From: Spirosoma radiotolerans
GTDB lineage: Bacteria > Bacteroidota > Bacteroidia > Cytophagales > Spirosomataceae
NCBI RefSeq assembly: GCF_000974425.1
Contig: NZ_CP010429.1
Span: 3,286,001-3,350,000 of the forward strand
DNA: 64,000 nt
Direction: 5' to 3'
Part shown: piece after piece, positions 33,588 to 42,499 of the stretch
Layout of the letters: the number at the start of each line of letters is the position of its first letter
How positions within the stretch are numbered: the first letter of the stretch is position 1
The notes under the pieces: generated by a model
Database searches by the model: none
What the model saw: only the letters and a program-made list of their open reading frames with translations
What the model was told of the DNA's origin: nothing
Position numbers and translations under genes: made by a program

Positions 33588-35539
33588 AAGTCCCCAAATC
33601 CCCAAAGGGGGCTTATTTCAGTGTCATAAATTTTTTCTCAAAGTCCCCTTTGGGGGTTTGGGGACTTTTACTGCTTCTTTCATTCCCCTCCTTTTCGCAG
33701 AACCCAAAGGCGAAAGAGCTTTATGCCCAATCCATTAAGCTATTCGGGGAGCGGAAAGCGAGTGAAGCCATTCCATTTATGGAACAGGCCATAAAACTGG
33801 ATCCTACGTATTCTGATGCTTACATCAAGCTGGGTCAGTTGCATGAATTCACCAAACAGTTTGAACCAGCGCTGAATGCCTACCGGGCGGCCATCCGGAT
33901 TCAACCGGACAGCCCCGCTTCTGGCGCTGCCTATCAGGCCCTGAGCAATACGCTGCTTCGGCTGGGGCGCTACAGTGAAGCGATTCCTTATCTCGAAAAA
34001 TACCAGACACAGTTCGCTCCTCAATCGGCTCAGGGAAAACGCGTTGCCCGGCAATTGGAAACTGCCCGCTTTGGCCTGGAAGCCACGCAGCATCCCCAGG
34101 CGGTTGACCCCAAGCCGCTGTCGGCCGTCTTGCAAACGACCCCTTCCCAATATTTCCCGGTCCTGACAGCCGATGAACAGACACTGGTCTTTACGGCCCT
34201 GAAACCGGAAGGCGATGAAGATCTGATGACCGCCACCTTTAATGGCGAAACCTGGACGCCCCCGGTATCACTGGCGTCGAACATCAATACGCCTGAAAAT
34301 GAAGGAACAGCCAGCCTTTCGGCCGATGGACGCACGCTGGTGTTCACGGCCTGTCAGGGGCGAAAAGGCTACGGCAGTTGTGATCTGTACGTGAGCCATA
34401 AAACCGGCAGTGACTGGTCTAACCCGGAAAACCTGGGGCCCGCCGTCAATACGCACTTCTACGAATCACAGCCCGCCCTTTCGGCTGATGGTCGCCAGTT
34501 ATACTTTGTTTCCGACCGGCCGGGCGGCAAAGGGCGTCGGGATATTTGGCGCAGTGAGCTTGGCAGCGACGGCAACTGGGCCGAACCGCTGAATCTGGGC
34601 GAACCGATCAACACCCCAGCCAACGAGGCATCTCCTTTCCTGCACGCCAATGGACAAAGCCTGTTTTTTGCCTCTGAAGGCCATATTGGTTTAGGTGGGT
34701 ATGACCTGTTCATCGCTGATCACAGTGCTTCGGGCTGGTCGGCACCCACCAATTTAGGCTACCCAATCAATACGGCCGAAGACCAGGCGTCCTTGTTCGT
34801 AGCCGCCAATGGTACACGCGCCTATTATTCGTTTGAAGAACAAAAAGACGGCGTGTCGCAAAAATCCCGGCTCTACACCTTCGACCTGCCCGAATCCTTA
34901 CGGGATCGGATACGGCCGGTAAGCTTTCTGAAAGGCACCGTAGCCGATGCCAAAACAAAAAAGCCGCTGGCCGCCACGGTTGAGCTAATCGACTTGAAAA
35001 CCAATTTAGTTGTTTCGCGGGTGGAAGCCGACGCACAAACGGGACACTATACAGCCGTGCTGCCGAGTGGGGGCGAATACGCCCTTTACGTAAGTGTACC
35101 TGGTTATCTCTTTAAAAGTCTGTCGTTTGATTTTACCCAGAAAACCAAAGGCGAAGGGCTGTCTCTAAGCGTACCGCTGGAACCGGTTGTTGGGGGTTCG
35201 TCGGCGAATGAGACGTTGAGCAATCTATTTTTCGAGTATGGCCGTTACGATCTTGCCGACAAATCCCTGACCGAGCTTAACCGGCTGGCGGTATTTATGC
35301 AGACAAATCCGGCCGTTACCATTGAAATTTCGGGCCATACCGACGACAAAGGCGATGCAGCGGCCAACCTGACCCTTTCGCAGAAGCGGGCGCAGGCCGT
35401 GGTGGCCTACCTGACAAAGGCGGGTATTCAGCCGGGCCGCATCAAAGCCGTTGGCTACGGAAAAACCAGACCGCTAGTGCCCAATACCTCCGACGAGAAC
35501 AGGCGTTTAAACCGCCGGATCGAATGGCGAGTGATGTAG
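33542..35539 (+). CDS. OmpA-family protein with TPR, PD40 propeller and carboxypeptidase-like domains
   Basis: 665 residues from the ATG at 33542, which overlaps the end of queE. A TTG at 33650 is the only other candidate start. The hydrophobic signal segment is GVWGLLLLLSFPSFSQ. Then follow TPR-like helices (about 50-190) and WD40-like PD40 repeats (about 195-430; ALSADGRQLYFVSDRPGG, FLHANGQSLFFASEGHIGLGGYDLF). A carboxypeptidase regulatory-like beta-sandwich (about 455-540) and a C-terminal OmpA peptidoglycan-binding domain (LFFEYGRYDL, ISGHTDDKGDAAANLTLSQKRA) complete it. It is probably periplasmic, anchored to peptidoglycan. The right arm of an inverted repeat encodes part of the signal region. 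Confidence 0.85.
   Translation: MANLVADTQVSGYSVKVPKSPKGAYFSVINFFSKSPLGVWGLLLLLSFPSFSQNPKAKELYAQSIKLFGERKASEAIPFMEQAIKLDPTYSDAYIKLGQLHEFTKQFEPALNAYRAAIRIQPDSPASGAAYQALSNTLLRLGRYSEAIPYLEKYQTQFAPQSAQGKRVARQLETARFGLEATQHPQAVDPKPLSAVLQTTPSQYFPVLTADEQTLVFTALKPEGDEDLMTATFNGETWTPPVSLASNINTPENEGTASLSADGRTLVFTACQGRKGYGSCDLYVSHKTGSDWSNPENLGPAVNTHFYESQPALSADGRQLYFVSDRPGGKGRRDIWRSELGSDGNWAEPLNLGEPINTPANEASPFLHANGQSLFFASEGHIGLGGYDLFIADHSASGWSAPTNLGYPINTAEDQASLFVAANGTRAYYSFEEQKDGVSQKSRLYTFDLPESLRDRIRPVSFLKGTVADAKTKKPLAATVELIDLKTNLVVSRVEADAQTGHYTAVLPSGGEYALYVSVPGYLFKSLSFDFTQKTKGEGLSLSVPLEPVVGGSSANETLSNLFFEYGRYDLADKSLTELNRLAVFMQTNPAVTIEISGHTDDKGDAAANLTLSQKRAQAVVAYLTKAGIQPGRIKAVGYGKTRPLVPNTSDENRRLNRRIEWRVM
33584..33671. 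repeat. 28-bp inverted repeat spanning the queE stop and the next gene's signal peptide
   Basis: Arms at 33584-33611 and 33644-33671 match at 26 of 28 positions with a 32-nt spacer. They contain G and C runs (AGTCCCC, GGGGACTTTT). The left arm contains the queE TAA. The right arm encodes SPLGVWGLLL of the downstream protein. Confidence 0.75.
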
Positions 35540-35624
35540 AGGATGTATGATATAAGATGTATAGTGTAGGATATAGCTACATACACCCTATATCCTACAC
35601 CATACATCTTATATCATACATCCT
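35540..35624. repeat. 37-bp AT-rich inverted repeat after the OmpA-family gene
   Basis: Arms at 35540-35576 and 35588-35624 match at 36 of 37 positions around an 11-nt spacer. It begins one base after the stop codon. There is no T-run. The arms consist largely of GTATGATATAAG-like words and differ in sequence from the other repeats. Confidence 0.75.
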
Positions 35625-35648
35625 CCCCTACCATACTTCTTCCTTCTC

Positions 35649-35679
35649 TTTGCTTTCCGCGGGATTTTTTTCAATTTTG
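35649..35679 (+). promoter_or_regulatory. Promoter of trxB
   Basis: TTTG at 35649-35652, 19-nt spacer, then CAATTTTG at 35672-35679 (7 of 8 to TAnnTTTG). It lies 74 bp before the trxB ATG and just after the long inverted repeat. Confidence 0.5.
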
Positions 35680-35752
35680 TGTATGTTGTCCGAATACCCT
35701 CCTGTTTTACGAGGCTATTTTCTTATTTCCAGACGACTTCGCTCCCATTGTA

Positions 35753-36727
35753 ATGACATCCGAACACGTAAAGTGCTTGATTATAGGTTCTGGCCCTGCC
35801 GGTTATACAGCCGCCATTTATGCTTCACGGGCCAATATGCAACCAGTTTTGTACCAGGGCGGTCAGCCCGGCGGCCAACTGACTATCACGAATGAAGTCG
35901 ATAACTTTCCGGGTTATCCAGATGGCGTACAAGGCCCTCAGATGATGCAGGACCTTGAAAATCAAGCCCGTCGATTTGGAACAGACATTCGCTACGGCTT
36001 AGTGACCAAAGTTATTTTTTCGGAACAGCCAGGTTTAGGAACACCCCACCGCGCTATCGTCGACGATAAACATGAGATTACGGCCGACTCGGTCATCATT
36101 TCAACGGGTGCATCGGCAAAATGGCTTGGCCTTCCTTCCGAGATGCGGCTAAACGGCCGGGGCGTATCTGCCTGCGCCGTTTGTGACGGGTTCTTTTTCC
36201 GAGGCCAGGACGTTGCTATCGTTGGTGCCGGCGACACAGCCGCCGAAGAAGCCAGCTATTTAGCGAATCTTTGCCGGAAAGTGTATATGCTGGTTCGTCG
36301 GGATGAAATGCGGGCGTCTCATTTCATGCAGAAACGCGTTCAGACTGCCCATAATATTGAAATTCTCTATAATACGTCGACCGAAGAAGTTCTGGGCGAC
36401 GAGGATGTAACGGGTGTTCGGGTAAAGAACAGCGTAACGGGTGAAGAGCGTATTTTGGACGTAACTGGCTTTTTTGTCGCGATTGGACACAAACCCAATA
36501 CCGACATTTTTAAAGAATACCTTGACCTTGATGAAAGTGGGTACATCCTGACCGAAAAAGGAAGTACCCGTACAAGTGTTCCCGGTGTATTTGCCTGTGG
36601 CGACGCTCAGGATAACATTTATCGGCAGGCAATTACTGCAGCGGGCACAGGCTGTATGGCTGCCCTCGACGCCGAACGTTACCTGGTGACCCTGGAAATG
36701 CAGGGAGAAGAAATTGTTCAACAATAA
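35753..36727 (+). CDS. trxB: Thioredoxin-disulfide reductase
   Basis: 324 residues. NADPH-dependent FAD enzyme that reduces thioredoxin in the cytoplasm. FAD motif IIGSGPAGYTAAIYASRA near residue 9, redox-active CAVC in SACAVCDGFF, NADPH motif IVGAGDTAAEEASYL and C-terminal FAD segment GVFACGDAQDN. Its length is standard. A promoter-like sequence lies ahead of it and a 37-bp perfect inverted repeat directly behind. Confidence 0.96.
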   Translation: MTSEHVKCLIIGSGPAGYTAAIYASRANMQPVLYQGGQPGGQLTITNEVDNFPGYPDGVQGPQMMQDLENQARRFGTDIRYGLVTKVIFSEQPGLGTPHRAIVDDKHEITADSVIISTGASAKWLGLPSEMRLNGRGVSACAVCDGFFFRGQDVAIVGAGDTAAEEASYLANLCRKVYMLVRRDEMRASHFMQKRVQTAHNIEILYNTSTEEVLGDEDVTGVRVKNSVTGEERILDVTGFFVAIGHKPNTDIFKEYLDLDESGYILTEKGSTRTSVPGVFACGDAQDNIYRQAITAAGTGCMAALDAERYLVTLEMQGEEIVQQ

Positions 36728-36733
36728 AATTCA

Positions 36734-36819
36734 ATGAGTTTGTGGTTTGTGGGTTACGGTTGGCTGACGCGAACGAAAGCAGGCGTCAGCCAACCGTAAC
36801 CCACAAACCACAAACTCAT
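36734..36819. repeat. Perfect 37-bp inverted repeat between trxB and the M23 gene
   Basis: Arms at 36734-36770 and 36783-36819 are exact complements with a 12-nt spacer. The outer part (AGTTTGTGGTTTGTGGGTTACGG) and inner part (GGTTGGCTGACGC) recur in the repeats at 11071 and 14674. It starts 6 bp after the trxB stop and ends 9 bp before the next ATG. No U-run follows. Confidence 0.85.
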
Positions 36820-36828
36820 CTATATACG

Positions 36829-37899
36829 ATGAGAGAAACCGCTACACGATGGCTGCTGGCCATTGGGTGCTTGTGTTTGACCGTAACGGCACAGGCCCAG
36901 GAGCGCGGGCGATTTAAAAATAACCTGCGTATTACCCCAAAAACGGGGAAAAACCCAAATCTTCCGGTCGTCGAACAGCCGCAAAAAGCGGACGACCAAT
37001 TTGAACAGGAAACAACTCAACTGCGCTTCAATAGCCAGTTTGAGCCAAAAAAAGAATTAAACCCCGTTGTCAGCGAGGATACCAGCCAGATCGAACAGGG
37101 TGAAACCAGTGTTGTTGAAGTCATTGACTCGGTACTGGTTGGTACGGAATGGGTTAAAATTGCCGACTACTACGCCGTTTGGGATTCCCGCACTATTGAT
37201 CCGTACAACATTAATCCACTGGAGTTCGACGAAGCCGTCGACATCAAACTGTATGATCCACCCGCCAACCGGTTTTGGTCAGCACCTTTAAACGAAGGCA
37301 AGATGACGTCCAACTTCGGCTACCGCTGGGGCCGCTGGCATACGGGTACGGACCTCGATCTGGACACTGGTGATCCTGTTTATGCCGCCTTCGATGGTAT
37401 CGTACGCGTGGTTGGCTGGGATGGTAATGGATACGGCCGCTACGTGCTGGTTCGGCATTATAACGGCCTCGAAACCCTCTACGGGCACATGTCCAAGCAA
37501 ACCGTTGAACCAGGCCAGCTCATTAAAGCGGGTGACCAACTCGGCCTGGGCGGCAGCACTGGACGTAGTTCGGGGCCGCACCTTCACTTCGAGACGCGCT
37601 ACGAAGGGAACCCATTTAGCCCGCTGAACATCTACTCCTTCCCCGAAAATACAATCAACTCTGATCACTTCCTGCTCACGGGTTCCGTTTGGGATTATCT
37701 ACGCGGAGGAAGGCCGTCATCATCATCCGAAAGCAGTTCGAGACCGAAATTTAAACGGACCGTATTACACCGCGTTCGGTCGGGTGAAACCCTCAGCTCC
37801 ATTGCCGACCGGTATGGCATGTCGGTGTCAACCTTAAAGCGTAAAAACCACATTTCAGGCTCACGGCTTCGGCCAGGGCAGAAAATACGGGTACATTAA
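36829..37899 (+). CDS. M23-family peptidoglycan endopeptidase with C-terminal LysM domain
   Basis: 356 residues from the ATG at 36829 (MRETATRWLL). The longer frame to 36742 runs through the inverted repeat. Signal peptide to about residue 24 (TVTAQAQ). The M23 zinc metallopeptidase domain (about 155-270) has HTGTDLDLDTGDPVYAAFDG and GPHLHFET with the zinc ligands H...D and HxH. A LysM motif follows (HRVRSGETLSSIADRYGMSV, about 312-356), which binds peptidoglycan. It acts in the periplasm in wall remodelling. Confidence 0.92.
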   Translation: MRETATRWLLAIGCLCLTVTAQAQERGRFKNNLRITPKTGKNPNLPVVEQPQKADDQFEQETTQLRFNSQFEPKKELNPVVSEDTSQIEQGETSVVEVIDSVLVGTEWVKIADYYAVWDSRTIDPYNINPLEFDEAVDIKLYDPPANRFWSAPLNEGKMTSNFGYRWGRWHTGTDLDLDTGDPVYAAFDGIVRVVGWDGNGYGRYVLVRHYNGLETLYGHMSKQTVEPGQLIKAGDQLGLGGSTGRSSGPHLHFETRYEGNPFSPLNIYSFPENTINSDHFLLTGSVWDYLRGGRPSSSSESSSRPKFKRTVLHRVRSGETLSSIADRYGMSVSTLKRKNHISGSRLRPGQKIRVH

Positions 37900-37900
37900 A

Positions 37901-37984
37901 CGATGGCCCATTGACCAGTGTTACATACCCGAGACTTCAGACACAGGCGCTATGTAACACTGGTCAATGAGCCATCGTTTTTTT
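37901..37984 (+). terminator. Intrinsic terminator of the M23 gene with a 27-bp stem
   Basis: Arms 37901-37927 and 37951-37977 match at 26 of 27 positions and are followed directly by seven T residues. It starts one base after the stop codon. The stem is far longer than a usual intrinsic terminator. Confidence 0.85.
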
Positions 37985-38017
37985 GCCTATCCTGACTTAC
38001 CCTCCTACTGATCTGGC

Positions 38018-38623
38018 ATGAAACGACTTATTTACGCAGTTACTCTACTGTCTGTTCTGAGCTGCACAGATAATGAAAAATCGGCCAGTCAGGAAAAAAC
38101 CAGCCCTTCTACTGGACAGCAGCCCGAAAACTCAGCAGGCGCGCCCTCCAATGAGCCGTCTTCATCCCCCAAATCAAGTCAGCAAAATAGCCCTGCTACT
38201 GGCGCCACAACCTGGACGTATGAAAACAAAGTAGACAAGGACGGGAAGACCGTTAATAAAGCAGTCCTGACTTCACCGACAGTATTGAACTTCGATTTTC
38301 CTTATACGGGCGGTTCAACTGTGACGTTAACGCTTCGCCATAAAAACAGTCTTACGTATAGCTATCTGGAGGTCTCCAAAGGGCAGTTCAACCGAAGTTT
38401 CCAGGGTGGAAACGCCAGCATTCGATTCGATGGTAAACCGCCCGTCCGGTATTCACTGTCTGCAGCCGAGAATGGTCGGGCTAACATCGTATTTTTTGAT
38501 TCAGCCCAAATGTTGATTAATCAGATGAAAGGGGCACGTAAAATGGTCGTGGATGTTGAGTTTGAGGGCCAGGGTAAACGACATATTGAGTTTACGACCC
38601 GCGGCTTACGTTGGAATCATTAA
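38018..38623 (+). CDS. Lipoprotein of unknown function
   Basis: 201 residues. The signal ends in a lipobox (LLSVLSC, Cys16) for lipidation. A low-complexity Ser/Pro/Gln/Asn-rich linker (about 20-65) is followed by a beta-rich domain of about 130 residues (VLNFDFPYTGGSTVTLTLRHKNS, ASIRFDGKPPVRYSLSAAENG, ENGRANIVFFDSA). I do not recognise the family. It is a stand-alone gene after the M23 terminator. Confidence 0.7.
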   Translation: MKRLIYAVTLLSVLSCTDNEKSASQEKTSPSTGQQPENSAGAPSNEPSSSPKSSQQNSPATGATTWTYENKVDKDGKTVNKAVLTSPTVLNFDFPYTGGSTVTLTLRHKNSLTYSYLEVSKGQFNRSFQGGNASIRFDGKPPVRYSLSAAENGRANIVFFDSAQMLINQMKGARKMVVDVEFEGQGKRHIEFTTRGLRWNH

Positions 38624-38716
38624 TTCCTTCCCATCGACTTATTGGCAAGCCCGCCGAACCAATGCCGAAACCACAAGGTTATTCCTTTTCGGGATAGACC
38701 ATGACCTTGTCCGAGA

Positions 38717-40942
38717 ATGTATACCGCTGTGGATCAGACGCTTTTATTACTAACCCCGCCCTTTACGCAGCTAAACACGCCCTACCCGGCCACAGCTTAT
38801 CTGAAAGGATTCCTGCAAACCAAAGGAATCAGATCGTATCAGGCAGATTTGGGGATTGAGGTTATCCTAAACTTGTTTTCGGCGACGGGATTGGCGTCGA
38901 TGTTTGCGGAACTGGAAGCCAGCGATGCCGAACTGACCGACAACAGTTACCGGATCTGCCGCCTGCAAAACGATTACATCAGCACCATTGACCCCGTAAT
39001 TCGGTTTCTACAGAACAAAAATCCAACCCTTGCCCACAGCATCTGTGACCGTACGTATCTGCCTGAAGCTTCACGATTTGCCCAGTTGGAAGAGCTGGAC
39101 TGGGCGTTCGGGACGATGGGCATTCACGATAAAGCCCGGCATCTGGCAACACTTTATCTGGAAGATCTAAGTGACCTCATTCAGGAAGCCGTCGATCCGC
39201 ATTTTGGATTCAGCCGGTATGCCGAACGACTGGGACGCTCGGCTACGCACTTCGATGAACTACACGATGCTTTACAGGCACCCTATACACGCGTATCCTC
39301 CAAGTTGGTTGAGCTACTGGAACAGAAAATTCAGCAATGGCACCCCGATGTTGTCTGTTTAACGGTTCCGTTTCCGGGCAATTTATATGGCGCTCTCACC
39401 TGTGGCAAGTACCTGAAGCAACACCACCCAGCCATCAAAGTCGTTATGGGGGGAGGCTACGCCAATACTGAATTGCGGTCACTAACGGAGCCCCGCGTCT
39501 TCGATTACGTTGATTTTATCTGCCTGGATGATGGCGAAGCACCCCTGTTGTCGCTGCTCGACTATCTGTCGGGTCAACGGGAACTAACTCAGTTGAAGCG
39601 CGTTTATGCCCGAATCGAAGGCGTAGTTACCTATTTCAATGGTGCTCGGGAAAGAGATGTTCCTCAACGCGAAACGGGCACACCCAACTACCGCGATCTA
39701 CCGTTGCACGACTACCTGTCCGTTATTGAAGTCGTCAACCCCATGCACCGGCTCTGGAGCGACGGCCGCTGGAACAAATTAACGCTTGCACACGGCTGCT
39801 ATTGGGGCAAGTGCTCATTTTGTGATGTTACGCTGGATTATATCAAACGCTACGAACCGGTTACAGCCTCGCTCCTGTGCGACCGAATCGAGGAAATCAT
39901 TGAGCAGACGGGGCAAAATGGCTTTCATTTTGTCGATGAAGCCGCTCCACCAGCGCTCATGCGCGATCTGGCGCTGGAGATTATCCGCCGGAAATTAACC
40001 GTGACCTGGTGGACGAATATCCGGTTTGAATCCAGCTTCACGGCGGACTTGTGTACGCTGTTGAAAGCATCGGGCTGCATTGCCGTATCGGGTGGCTTGG
40101 AGGTTGCCTCGGACCGATTACTGGAGCGCATGAAGAAAGGGGTAACGGTAGCTCAGGTGGCCCGCGTGGCCGAAGCGTTCACCCAGGCGGGTATCATGGT
40201 TCATGCGTACCTGATGTATGGATTTCCGACACAAACCATGCAGGAAACCATCGATTCTCTGGAGATGGTCCGTCAGTTATTTATGAACGGCATAGTTCAG
40301 TCGGGCTTCTGGCATCGGTTTGCCATGACGGCTCATAGCCCGGTTGGAGTTGATCCGGCGAGTTTCGATGTCATGCGCCTTGGCCCAACCATTACTCCAG
40401 ATCGTTTTGCCGTCTTCGCTGATAACGATCTGGAGCACAGCGACCCAACCGGAGCCGACCATGATTTGTTTGCGGAGGGATTGCGAAAATCCCTGTTCAA
40501 CTACATGCATGATGTGGGCTTCGATTTACCGCTTCAAAAATGGTTCACGTTCAAAGTTCCGACTACCTCCATCCCACCCCGCTACATCGAGAAAGCCATT
40601 AGCCAGAACCCGGAGAAAGACCCGAGGCCAAACGCTTTCGTTATCTGGCCGGGCCACTTGCCCAGCCTGGACGTTTTCGAACTTCAGCAGGGACGTAACC
40701 TAGTGGAGATGGCCGAATTGGAGTTTTATAGCAAACAGGGGCAATGGCTGCTCGAAGCGCCTGTGTCCGTGGGGTACTGGCTGATGGATACCCTACCCCG
40801 GCTACTCATTGGTCAGCATGAACCGTGTTCGCTGGCTGAACTGAAAGCCAATTTCGACAGGTGCGAATTGGGTAACTTCGATGCCTTTACCCGATCAGCC
40901 GTTTGGGGAAAGCTTCGGGAGCAGGGCTTGTTGATAGTGTAA
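38717..40942 (+). CDS. B12-binding-domain radical SAM protein of unknown substrate
   Basis: 741 residues. A Rossmann-like B12-binding domain (about 150-290, with CLTVPFPGNLYGALTCGKYL and VVMGGGYANTELRSL) precedes the radical SAM barrel. The cluster cysteines are Cys361, Cys366 and Cys369 in HGCYWGKCSFCDV. This is a C-x4-C-x2-C spacing rather than the usual C-x3-C-x2-C. The barrel continues through FHFVDEAAPPALMRDLALEI, AVSGGLEVASDRLLERM and AYLMYGFPTQTMQE. A C-terminal region of about 200 residues has no recognised domain. The family includes methyltransferases and RiPP or lipid-modifying enzymes. It has no neighbouring gene that points to a product. Confidence 0.8.
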   Translation: MYTAVDQTLLLLTPPFTQLNTPYPATAYLKGFLQTKGIRSYQADLGIEVILNLFSATGLASMFAELEASDAELTDNSYRICRLQNDYISTIDPVIRFLQNKNPTLAHSICDRTYLPEASRFAQLEELDWAFGTMGIHDKARHLATLYLEDLSDLIQEAVDPHFGFSRYAERLGRSATHFDELHDALQAPYTRVSSKLVELLEQKIQQWHPDVVCLTVPFPGNLYGALTCGKYLKQHHPAIKVVMGGGYANTELRSLTEPRVFDYVDFICLDDGEAPLLSLLDYLSGQRELTQLKRVYARIEGVVTYFNGARERDVPQRETGTPNYRDLPLHDYLSVIEVVNPMHRLWSDGRWNKLTLAHGCYWGKCSFCDVTLDYIKRYEPVTASLLCDRIEEIIEQTGQNGFHFVDEAAPPALMRDLALEIIRRKLTVTWWTNIRFESSFTADLCTLLKASGCIAVSGGLEVASDRLLERMKKGVTVAQVARVAEAFTQAGIMVHAYLMYGFPTQTMQETIDSLEMVRQLFMNGIVQSGFWHRFAMTAHSPVGVDPASFDVMRLGPTITPDRFAVFADNDLEHSDPTGADHDLFAEGLRKSLFNYMHDVGFDLPLQKWFTFKVPTTSIPPRYIEKAISQNPEKDPRPNAFVIWPGHLPSLDVFELQQGRNLVEMAELEFYSKQGQWLLEAPVSVGYWLMDTLPRLLIGQHEPCSLAELKANFDRCELGNFDAFTRSAVWGKLREQGLLIV

Positions 40943-40973
40943 TACCCGTTTACTCCTTAGAATTCCATTAGAT

Positions 40974-41004
40974 TTTGGGATACCATTAATCATATATACG
41001 TTTC
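40974..41004 (+). promoter_or_regulatory. Promoter of the CLC gene
   Basis: TTTG at 40974-40977, 19-nt spacer, then TACGTTTC at 40997-41004 (7 of 8). It lies 35 bp before the ATG. Confidence 0.5.
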
Positions 41005-41038
41005 GGACGTTTAGTACCTAATCGTGTTTCTCTGATAA

Positions 41039-42427
41039 ATGGCGGATAGACCCTCCCGATACGCACAGGTGCTGGCCTGGCTTGATCAACATGTCATTAA
41101 ACGGCTATACACGGAGCGTGTCCGCCGGATTATTTTACAAAGTTTACCCTTTTGGGTGGCCTCCCTGCTAACCGGCCTGGTAGCGGTGGGTTACGAAGAA
41201 ATATTCGTCTGGGCTGAGCAAACCAGCTTTACCTGGATTGAGAAACAGCCCTATCTGGTATTTATCCTGACACCGGTGGCCTTCGTTCTTGCCTGGTTGC
41301 TGGTAGCCAAACTTGCTCCTGCCGCACGGGGCAGCGGTATTCCACAAGTAATGGCGGGTATTGAGCTGTCCAGCCCGACAACGTATGGTCGTACGGGCTA
41401 TTTGTTAAGTCTGCGGGTAGCCGTCGTGAAGGTTTTAAGTAGTGTTGTTCTGTTGCTGGGCGGTGGCGTGATTGGCCGGGAAGGCCCAACGATTCAGGTT
41501 TCAGCCGCCATTTTTCGTGCTATCAATCGATTGCAACCGGCCGGATGGCCGCAGCTTTCCCGACAGATTGCCCTCGTTACAGGGGGTGCCGCCGGACTGG
41601 CAGCCGCCTTCAATACACCTCTGGGCGGCATTGTCTTCGTGGTCGAAGAGCTTACTCAAACCCACATAACCCGCTTCCGAACGGCCGTTTTCACGGCGGT
41701 GATCATTGCCGGTATGACGGCACAAGCTATTCAGGGCCCTTATCTGTATCTGGGATTTCCAAAAGTTACCGCATCGACGGGTTGGTTTCTGGGTATTGTT
41801 GTCTTTACCGCCATGCTTTGCGGACTGGCGGGAGCTATTTTTGCCAAAACATTATTGTGGGTCAATGGCTATCGTCGTCGGTTTGGTACACCTTTAACGC
41901 AGGCCGCCTGGGTGGCCACATGCGGGCTCGTTTTGGCGGCTATTGCTTTTTGGGTAGGTACAGACGCGGTGGGCACCGGAAAGCCAATCATCAACCGGCT
42001 ATTATTTCAAAACGATCACCAGACGCCCTGGTACCTTTTCGTCGTACGCTTTTTGGGTATGGCCCTGAGTTACAGCAGCGGGGCAGCAGGGGGTATTTTT
42101 GCCACTTCACTCAGCGCCGGAGCCATTCTGGGCGATGCCTTCGCCCGACTCGCGAGAGTTACGCCCAGCGATACCAATCTGGTCATTATGGTCAGTATGG
42201 TGAGCTTCCTGACGGGCGTTGTCCGGTCACCCTTCACGGCTGCGATTCTGGTACTGGAAATGACGGATCGGCACTCGGCTATTTTTCAATTACTGCTGGG
42301 TGGGCTTATGGCCCAGGGAGCCGCATCGCTCATTGATCCGGTGTCTTTCTACGAGCATCTGAAAGAAGGGTTTGTTCGGGAAGCGATGGCACAACCCATG
42401 TTGAGTAAGCCTGTTAGCCAGGCCTAA
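41039..42427 (+). CDS. CLC-family chloride channel or Cl-/H+ antiporter
   Basis: 462 residues with the many hydrophobic helices of the CLC fold and no CBS domains. Selectivity-filter motifs are GSGIPQVM and GREGPTIQ (with the gating glutamate). The third motif, usually GxFxP, reads GIFAT here, with the Phe kept and Pro replaced by Thr. Whether it is a channel or a proton exchanger cannot be told from what I see. A clear terminator follows. Confidence 0.9.
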   Translation: MADRPSRYAQVLAWLDQHVIKRLYTERVRRIILQSLPFWVASLLTGLVAVGYEEIFVWAEQTSFTWIEKQPYLVFILTPVAFVLAWLLVAKLAPAARGSGIPQVMAGIELSSPTTYGRTGYLLSLRVAVVKVLSSVVLLLGGGVIGREGPTIQVSAAIFRAINRLQPAGWPQLSRQIALVTGGAAGLAAAFNTPLGGIVFVVEELTQTHITRFRTAVFTAVIIAGMTAQAIQGPYLYLGFPKVTASTGWFLGIVVFTAMLCGLAGAIFAKTLLWVNGYRRRFGTPLTQAAWVATCGLVLAAIAFWVGTDAVGTGKPIINRLLFQNDHQTPWYLFVVRFLGMALSYSSGAAGGIFATSLSAGAILGDAFARLARVTPSDTNLVIMVSMVSFLTGVVRSPFTAAILVLEMTDRHSAIFQLLLGGLMAQGAASLIDPVSFYEHLKEGFVREAMAQPMLSKPVSQA

Positions 42428-42431
42428 CTAT

Positions 42432-42466
42432 AAATAAAGCCCTGACACGACGCCAGGGCTTTATTT
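42432..42466 (+). terminator. Intrinsic terminator of the CLC gene
   Basis: A 13-bp perfect stem, AAATAAAGCCCTG / CAGGGCTTTATTT (42432-42444, 42454-42466), with built-in A and T runs. It can act in both directions between convergent genes. Confidence 0.75.
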
Positions 42467-42499
42467 CGTTCAAACGGTTTTGAGCCGTTGGCTACTTGC

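Noticed and set aside
36260..36724. 154-codon minus-strand frame opposite trxB
   Set aside because: Antisense to a gene with all thioredoxin reductase motifs; no own features.
41545..42336. 263-codon plus-strand frame inside the CLC gene
   Set aside because: It is in another frame of a well-supported membrane protein gene, with a composition rich in Arg, Gly and Ser and no domain.
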